From: Nocardia sp. BMG111209
Lineage (GTDB): Bacteria; Actinomycetota; Actinomycetes; Mycobacteriales; Mycobacteriaceae
Length of the DNA stretch: 64,000 nt
Direction of reading: 5' to 3'
Assembly: GCF_000381925.1 (NCBI RefSeq)
Contig: NZ_KB907307.1
Coordinates: forward strand, 682,001-746,000
A program made the translations under genes and the position numbers. Positions 59,237-64,000 of this stretch are shown one piece after another. The notes under the pieces are model-generated. The model made no database searches, was not told the origin of the DNA, and saw only the letters and a program-made list of their open reading frames with translations. How positions within the stretch are numbered: the first letter of the stretch is position 1; each line of letters starts with the position of its first letter.

Positions 59237-60415
59237 TCAGCGCAGTCGCAGCAGTTCGGCGGTGTTCTCCCGCAGGACCTTCCGCGCCACCGCCGGCTCG
59301 CAGGTCTCGAGCCGCGGCAGATAGTCCCGCGGTTCGCGCAGCCCCTCCGGATGCGGCCAGTCCGAGCCGAACAGCACGTGCTCGGTGCCGAGCGCGTCGA
59401 GCAGGTCGTGCACGTCGTCCTCCGGGAACGGGCACACCCAGAGATGTTCGGCGAGTGCGGCACTCGGCTTGTCCGGCAGTGTGCCGCCGATCATCGGACC
59501 GCGCCGGCCCAGCGCCGCCGCCTTGTCCACCATCTTGAACAGCGGGCGCAGCCAGGAGGATCCGTTCTCGATCGAGACGATCTTCACCTTCGGGTGGCGG
59601 CCGAACAGGTTGTGCAGGGTCAGCGCGATCAGCGTATCCACCAGCGGCCGTTCGGTATTGCACAGCGCCCACTGCAACGGCGACTGCTGATGCGAGGGAT
59701 TGTCCGGATTCTCCGACCACTGGGTGCCGTAGAAGTGCTGATATCCACTGTTGGACACGTGGAAGACCACCGGGATCCCGGCCTCGGCCACCGTCGACCA
59801 GAACGGGTCGAAGATCGGATCGGCGGGGGAGCGGCCCGCGATCGGACCCGGGCACAGGTGCACCATCCGGGCGCCGGCCTCGATGACCCGGTTCAATTCG
59901 ACGACGGCGCGGTCGATGTCGAGCAGCGACAGCATGGGCACCGCGAAGATCCGGCCGTCGTCGCCGAAGCCCCAGTCGTCCTCGAGCCAGCGGTTGTAGG
60001 CCGCGAGGCTGGCGTAGGTGAGCTCGACGTCGTCGCGCATGTCGTATTCGACCGAGACGCCGAGCGTCGGCAGCATGATCGTCGCCTCGACGCCCTGCTG
60101 ATCGAGCAGCTTCACCCGCGCGGTCTTCTCGATGAATTCGGGGAACTCCTTGGCGGTGACCACCTCTCGGTGGGTCATGCCCTCGGCCACGCCGCCGACG
60201 AACAGGCCCTGCAGCGCGCCGGGCGCCGAGGCGTAGTCGCCGGGCATCACGCTCATGAAAGTCCGCTTGCCACGCAGGAATACGCGACCGAGCCCGTCAC
60301 TGCCGCGCTCCACCCGGATCGTCTCGTCGGCGAATCGTGACTCGATATGACGGGTGAAGCAGTCGTCGGTCTCGTAATAGTGCCCATCGGCATCGACCAA
60401 CCGATAATCCATCAC
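59237..60415 (-). CDS. Amidohydrolase family 2 (ACMSD-like) protein
   Basis: The product is 392 aa from GTG 60415 (ATG 60412 also possible; GGAGG upstream). DADGHYYETDDCF takes the place of the usual DxHxH metal motif. VVFHVSNSGY supplies the strand-5 His, and LFGSDWPHPEG is the C-terminal Asp-His signature of the ACMSD/amidohydrolase_2 family (decarboxylases and hydratases of ring-cleavage products). It is divergent from the alcohol dehydrogenase operon, and palindromes lie between them. Confidence 0.86.
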   Translation of the reverse strand: MMDYRLVDADGHYYETDDCFTRHIESRFADETIRVERGSDGLGRVFLRGKRTFMSVMPGDYASAPGALQGLFVGGVAEGMTHREVVTAKEFPEFIEKTARVKLLDQQGVEATIMLPTLGVSVEYDMRDDVELTYASLAAYNRWLEDDWGFGDDGRIFAVPMLSLLDIDRAVVELNRVIEAGARMVHLCPGPIAGRSPADPIFDPFWSTVAEAGIPVVFHVSNSGYQHFYGTQWSENPDNPSHQQSPLQWALCNTERPLVDTLIALTLHNLFGRHPKVKIVSIENGSSWLRPLFKMVDKAAALGRRGPMIGGTLPDKPSAALAEHLWVCPFPEDDVHDLLDALGTEHVLFGSDWPHPEGLREPRDYLPRLETCEPAVARKVLRENTAELLRLR

Positions 60416-60461
60416 CGGATACCTCCGCTACGGTCCATCGACCGGGAACGCAATGTGCCCA

Positions 60462-60478
60462 CTCAGTAAGTGAGTGCC
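60462..60478. promoter_or_regulatory. Palindrome in the amidohydrolase/ADH divergent region
   Basis: CACTCA-GTAAG-TGAGTG is an exact inverted repeat 47 bp before the amidohydrolase start, in a stretch of further TAGTTACTAACT-like symmetry. TetR- or FadR-type control of both directions is suggested; no regulator gene for it is in the window. Confidence 0.6.
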
Positions 60479-60572
60479 TAGTTACTAACTCTGCCCGGCG
60501 GCCCGATTGCTGTCAAGGCGGCCGGGTACCGTGCCGGATTGCTGACGTGGCGCTCCGTCTGTGCCTAATATA

Positions 60573-60590
60573 AGTGAGTCCTCGCTCGCT
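60573..60590. promoter_or_regulatory. Second, imperfect copy of the AGTGAG repeat
   Basis: AGTGAG-TCCTCG-CTCGCT is an inverted repeat with one mismatch, sharing the AGTGAG half-site with the palindrome at 60462-60478 and lying 72 bp before the alcohol dehydrogenase start. Confidence 0.45.
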
Positions 60591-60661
60591 AAGGCGTCGG
60601 TCCGCGAGCGGCCGTACACGTTGTCCTTCGATATGTCGGACCTGGTCACCAGGGGTTTGTA

Positions 60662-61738
60662 GTGAGAACAGTCGTAGCCTACGAGGTCGGCCGGCCGCTC
60701 GTGCTCGAGGATCTGCCCGTCCCGGAGGTCGGGCCGCGCGACGTACTGGTACGAGTGACCGCCAGCGGCATCTGCCACACCGATCTCACCGTGATCCAGG
60801 GCCTGTCGCCGCTGCCGTTGCCGATCGTGCCGGGTCACGAGGGCTGCGGCATCGTCGAGGAGGTCGGCTCCGAGGTGCGCCGGGTGCGCGTCGGTGACCG
60901 GGTGCTCGCCTCGGTGTCCCCGGCCTGCGGGCACTGCTGGTGGTGCATCAACGGCATGTCCAACCATTGCGAGCTCAATCCGGGGGTGAAGGCCAAGAAG
61001 CGCTTCACCCTCGCCGATGGGCGCGAGGCCGCGGCCGTCTGCGGTTGCGGGACGTTCGCCGAGGCGATGGTGGTGGACGAGGCGTCGGTGGTCGCGGTGC
61101 AGACCGAACTGCCCGACGAGCAGCTGGCCCTGCTCGGTTGCGGCGTCACCACCGGGCTCGGCGCCGCGCTCAACACCGCGGAGGTCACCCCGGGATCCAG
61201 TGTCGCGGTGATCGGCTGCGGCGGTGTCGGCCAGTCGGTGATCCAGGGCGCCCGGATCGCCGGCGCCGCAACGATCATCGCCGTCGACACGATGGCGAAC
61301 CGGCGAGCGGCCGCCGTGGCCGCCGGCGCCACCCACACCGTCGATCCCGCCGAGGGCGACGCGGTGCAGCAGGTGCGCGCGCTCACCTCCGGCCGGGGCG
61401 CCGACTTCACCTTCGAGGTGGTGGGCCGGCCCGAACTGATCACCCAGTCCATCGATATGGCACGCACCTCCGGCACCGTCACCCTGGTCGGCATGCCGGC
61501 GGCCACCGATGTACTCACGCTGCCGGCCATCTCGACGATCTTCTCCGGCAAGCGGATTCGCGGTTCGGTGGTCGGCGGATCGCAGATCCTGCGGGACTTC
61601 CCCCGCTACATCCGGCTGGTCGAGGCGGGCCGGTTGGATCTGGGATCGATGATCACCCACCGGATCAAGCTCGACGAGATCAACCAGGGCTTCGACCTGC
61701 TCATCCGCGGCGAGGGCGTCCGCACCGTGGTGGTCTAG
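60662..61738 (+). CDS. Zinc-dependent alcohol dehydrogenase
   Basis: GTG 60662 (358 aa) with AGGGG upstream. Catalytic zinc: Cys in GICHTDL and His-Glu in GHEGCG; structural zinc: CGHCWWCINGMSNHC. The nucleotide site is VIGCGGVGQSVIQGARIAGA. It is of the class III-like / nicotinoprotein-mycothiol branch of MDR alcohol dehydrogenases. It is first in a + strand catabolic operon with an SDR and two acyl-CoA dehydrogenases (27-bp gap to the SDR). Confidence 0.92.
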   Translation: MRTVVAYEVGRPLVLEDLPVPEVGPRDVLVRVTASGICHTDLTVIQGLSPLPLPIVPGHEGCGIVEEVGSEVRRVRVGDRVLASVSPACGHCWWCINGMSNHCELNPGVKAKKRFTLADGREAAAVCGCGTFAEAMVVDEASVVAVQTELPDEQLALLGCGVTTGLGAALNTAEVTPGSSVAVIGCGGVGQSVIQGARIAGAATIIAVDTMANRRAAAVAAGATHTVDPAEGDAVQQVRALTSGRGADFTFEVVGRPELITQSIDMARTSGTVTLVGMPAATDVLTLPAISTIFSGKRIRGSVVGGSQILRDFPRYIRLVEAGRLDLGSMITHRIKLDEINQGFDLLIRGEGVRTVVV

Positions 61739-61765
61739 GCCACCCGCGAATTCGAGGACTGCACA

Positions 61766-62545
61766 ATGGATTCCGACCGGATGCCGGTGGCGCTGCGCCG
61801 GTTCGACCTGACCGGACGGGTGGCGATCGTCACCGGCGCCTCCTCCGGACTCGGCGAAACCCTCGCGGAGACACTGGCCGCCGCCGGTGCGCGGGTCGCG
61901 CTGGTGGCCCGCCGCTACGACCGGCTGGCGAAACTGGCCGACCGGATCGACGGTCTCGCGATCGAGGCCGACCTGCTCGACGCCGCCGCGGTCACCGCGG
62001 TGGTGCCGCAGGTGGCCGAGCGGCTCGGTCCGCCGGAGATCCTGATCAACGCCGCCGGCAACATCTTCAGCCACGAACGGGCCGAGGACGAACCGCTCGA
62101 CGCGATCCGGCAGACCATGGATCTGAACCTGATCGCGCCGTTGCTGCTGGCGCAGAACGTATTTCCGCACATGGTGGCCGCCGGCCGGGGCTCGGTGGTG
62201 AACGTGTCCTCGATCAGCGGGCGGGTCGGGGTGCCCGGCATCCCGCAGGCCTCCTATGCCGCAACCAAACTCGGCCTGTCCGGACTGACCGCGGAGCTGG
62301 CCGTGCAATGGGCGCGGCACCACATCCGCGTGAACACGGTGGCCCCCGGCTTCTTCCGCAGCGAGATCACCGACAGTCTGTACGACGACGAACGATCCGC
62401 GGCGTGGCTGCGCCGCAACACCCCGCTGCCGCTGGAGGCCGGGCCGGAGGATATCGCCGGCGCGGTGCTGTGGTTGTGCGGTGACGCCGCCCGCTACGTG
62501 ACCGGCCAGACCATCGTCGTCGACGGTGGATGGACGGCCCGCTAG
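61766..62545 (+). CDS. Short-chain dehydrogenase/reductase
   Basis: The 259-aa product has GAGGA upstream. TGASSGLG, INAAGNIF (NAAG), VNVSSISGRVG (catalytic Ser) and YAATKLGLSGLTAELAVQW (Tyr-x3-Lys) are complete, so it is a classical NAD(P)H-dependent SDR. It probably acts on a 3-hydroxyacyl or alcohol intermediate in the same pathway as the flanking alcohol dehydrogenase and acyl-CoA dehydrogenases. Confidence 0.93.
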   Translation: MDSDRMPVALRRFDLTGRVAIVTGASSGLGETLAETLAAAGARVALVARRYDRLAKLADRIDGLAIEADLLDAAAVTAVVPQVAERLGPPEILINAAGNIFSHERAEDEPLDAIRQTMDLNLIAPLLLAQNVFPHMVAAGRGSVVNVSSISGRVGVPGIPQASYAATKLGLSGLTAELAVQWARHHIRVNTVAPGFFRSEITDSLYDDERSAAWLRRNTPLPLEAGPEDIAGAVLWLCGDAARYVTGQTIVVDGGWTAR

Positions 62546-62567
62546 CCGGGCGAGAAGGAGTATGACA

Positions 62568-63716
62568 GTGGACTTCCGAATGGGTCCGGCCGCGGCCGGA
62601 CTACGGGACGAGTTGCGGCAGTTGGTTGCCGACGAGGTGCCGCAGGACTTCCTCGGCGCCTTCACCGACGACCCCGCGGATCTCGAGATCGCCCAGCGGT
62701 TCTGCCGCACCCTCGCCGATCGGGGCCTGCTGTGCCTGGCCTGGCCCGAGGAGTTCGGCGGCGCCGGCGCCTCGGTCTGGGAGCAGACGGTGGTGCGCGA
62801 GGAGATGTGGGCGCATCACGAGCCGCGCGGCGCGCAGTACATGGGTGTGAACTGGGTCGGGCCGACGATCATGCGGCACGGTTCCGAGGAGCAGCAGCGC
62901 AAGCATCTGCCGCCGATCTCCCGTGGTGAGGTGATCTGGTGCCAGGGCTTCAGCGAGCCGGATGCCGGTTCGGATCTGGCGTCGCTGCGGACCTCGGCGC
63001 GTCGTGACGGTGACGGCTGGCTGGTGTCCGGGCAGAAGATCTGGACCTCCTACGCCTCGATGGCGCAGTGGTGTTTCCTGCTGACCCGCACCTCGCGCGG
63101 CGAGAAGAAGCAGCAGGGGCTCACCATCTTCCTGGTGCCGATGTCCGCGCCGGGCATCGAAGTACGGCCCATCCGAAGCATTCTCGGCCCGCATCACCTC
63201 AACGAGGTGTTCTTCGACGACGTTCGGGTCACCGCGGCCGATGTGCTCGGGACCGTCGACGACGGCTGGCGCGTGGTGCAGGAGGTGCTCGCGTTCGAGC
63301 GCGTCGGGATCGCCCGGTACGCGCGCTGCGAGCGACTGCTGCTCGCCGCGCCGCAGGTGCTCGGTGCGCAATGGGCCCAACTGCCCGAACAACTGCGCGG
63401 CGCGTGGGCCCGGATGCTGGTGCACTGCCGCCGGGCCCGGCTGCTGGCCTACCGCGTGCTGGCGGTCCAGAGCACCGGCCGGGTGCGGCCCGGTGATGCC
63501 GCCGCCTACCGGATCGCGGTCACCAAACTCGACCAGGACAGCGCCGCGGTGCTGACCGAGATCGCCACCTGTGCGGTGGCCGACGACGACGGGACCCGGC
63601 GGTTCCGCCGGGCCGTCGAAGACCACTGGCGCTACACCAACGCCTCCACCGTTGCCTCGGGAAGTATTGAAATGCAACGTATCCTGCTGGCCCGCTCCCT
63701 GATGGCGGCGTCGTGA
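62568..63716 (+). CDS. Acyl-CoA dehydrogenase, first of a coupled pair
   Basis: GTG 62568 (382 aa) suits the GAAGGAG site better than ATG 62562, which lies 1 nt after it. RFCRTLADRGLLCLAWPEEFGG, GFSEPDAGSDLASLRTSARRDGDGWLVSGQKIWTSYA, FFDDVRVTAADVLG and ASGSIEMQRILLARSL are standard acyl-CoA dehydrogenase landmarks. The stop overlaps the next acyl-CoA dehydrogenase start (GTGA). Paired, coupled ACAD genes usually make alpha2beta2 enzymes in steroid or branched-chain catabolism of actinomycetes. Confidence 0.9.
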   Translation: MDFRMGPAAAGLRDELRQLVADEVPQDFLGAFTDDPADLEIAQRFCRTLADRGLLCLAWPEEFGGAGASVWEQTVVREEMWAHHEPRGAQYMGVNWVGPTIMRHGSEEQQRKHLPPISRGEVIWCQGFSEPDAGSDLASLRTSARRDGDGWLVSGQKIWTSYASMAQWCFLLTRTSRGEKKQQGLTIFLVPMSAPGIEVRPIRSILGPHHLNEVFFDDVRVTAADVLGTVDDGWRVVQEVLAFERVGIARYARCERLLLAAPQVLGAQWAQLPEQLRGAWARMLVHCRRARLLAYRVLAVQSTGRVRPGDAAAYRIAVTKLDQDSAAVLTEIATCAVADDDGTRRFRRAVEDHWRYTNASTVASGSIEMQRILLARSLMAAS

Positions 63717-64000
63717 ACATCGAACTCGCCGACGAGGCACTGGAATACGGCACCCAGGTCCGCCGCGCCCTGGAGGCGGCCGGCGGCGACGAACTGGTCC
63801 GCAAGGCCGAAGCCCAACCGGCGGAACGCGAGACGATCGCCCGGGTGCTCGGCGAACTCGGCGCCTGGGAACTCACCCCCCGCGCGGACGCGGTCGAACT
63901 GGAGGCCGCCGCGGCGCTGTGCCGCAGCACCGGCTACTGGGCGGCCCCCTACCCGGTGGCCGAAAGGCTTTCCCGCCCGGCCGATCTCGACGTCGACGGG
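63713..64000 (+). CDS. Acyl-CoA dehydrogenase-family protein, second of the pair, 3' end beyond window
   Basis: From GTG 63713, 96 codons are visible (MNIELADEALEYGTQVRRAL and LGELGAWELTPRADAVELEAAAALCRSTGYWAAPYP), the N-terminal helical domain of an ACAD partner subunit. The coupling overlap with the gene at 62568 supports a heteromeric enzyme. Confidence 0.82.
   Translation, partial: MNIELADEALEYGTQVRRALEAAGGDELVRKAEAQPAERETIARVLGELGAWELTPRADAVELEAAAALCRSTGYWAAPYPVAERLSRPADLDVDG

Noticed and set aside
60485..62710. A 741-aa minus-strand open frame
   Set aside because: It runs antisense through three well-supported + strand enzymes and contains only low-complexity His/Gly/Asp-rich sequence.

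Overview
This is 64 kb of GC-rich actinobacterial DNA, most likely from Nocardia or a close relative (Mycobacteriales). The support is indirect: very high G+C with matching codon use, a secreted cutinase-family protein, a hemophore-related protein, a latex-clearing-protein-like oxygenase, a conservon (cvn) GTPase operon, GTG starts and many 4-nt ATGA/GTGA gene overlaps. No rRNA genes or CRISPR arrays were seen. One tRNA gene, tRNA-Pro(GGG), lies at about 19.3 kb.

Left part (1-19.3 kb) is accessory in character. It holds two exported proteins, a small set of unfamiliar genes (a membrane coiled-coil protein, a 3-TM protein and a PD-(D/E)XK nuclease-like protein), and a pile-up of insertion sequences. 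An IS3-family element sits inside an IS5-family element, with an IS1380-family element abutting it. A second IS3-family element has split an ImmA/IrrE-type metallopeptidase gene. Exact target duplications can be read for all four. The split gene leads into a translationally coupled row (7-TM MAB_1171c-like membrane protein, then a CYP102-like P450), faced by two HTH regulators. Two excisionase-like genes and a tyrosine integrase end at the 3' end of tRNA-Pro, as expected for an integrative element.

Middle part (20-48 kb) is the most interesting. After a copper-type operator and permease comes a catabolic region. One 8-gene minus-strand operon (33358 down to 25680) encodes a tandem nitrilase, two proteins resembling red chlorophyll catabolite reductase (RCCR), a chlorophyllase-like hydrolase, a pheophorbide-oxygenase/VanA-like Rieske oxygenase, a lipocalin-like protein, an SDR resembling plant chlorophyll b reductase (NYC1/NOL) and a maleate-isomerase-like protein. 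This combination parallels the plant PAO/phyllobilin pathway of chlorophyll breakdown. A composite 25-bp operator, GTTTC-N7-GAAAC-N3-GTTTC, occurs before this operon, before a secreted hydrolase, before a transporter-like gene followed by two neocarzinostatin-fold secreted proteins, and (one arm degenerate) before a flavin-monooxygenase/aldehyde-dehydrogenase operon. A partial copy lies before an IclR-family regulator gene, which is the best candidate regulator. A maleamate-amidase-like cysteine hydrolase and a class III CoA-transferase follow. My working model is a bacterial regulon for breaking down chlorophyll-type tetrapyrroles, or other large pigments, to maleimide- and maleate-level products. 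The substrate is inference.

Within this region a TetR gene and a Tat-exported latex-clearing-protein-like oxygenase (36-38.5 kb) form a separate unit. Right part (48-64 kb): a methyltransferase, a GH38 alpha-mannosidase, a cvnA-D conservon, a hemophore-like protein, a two-component system, an amidohydrolase, and a divergent catabolic operon (alcohol dehydrogenase, SDR, two coupled acyl-CoA dehydrogenases) that runs off the right edge.
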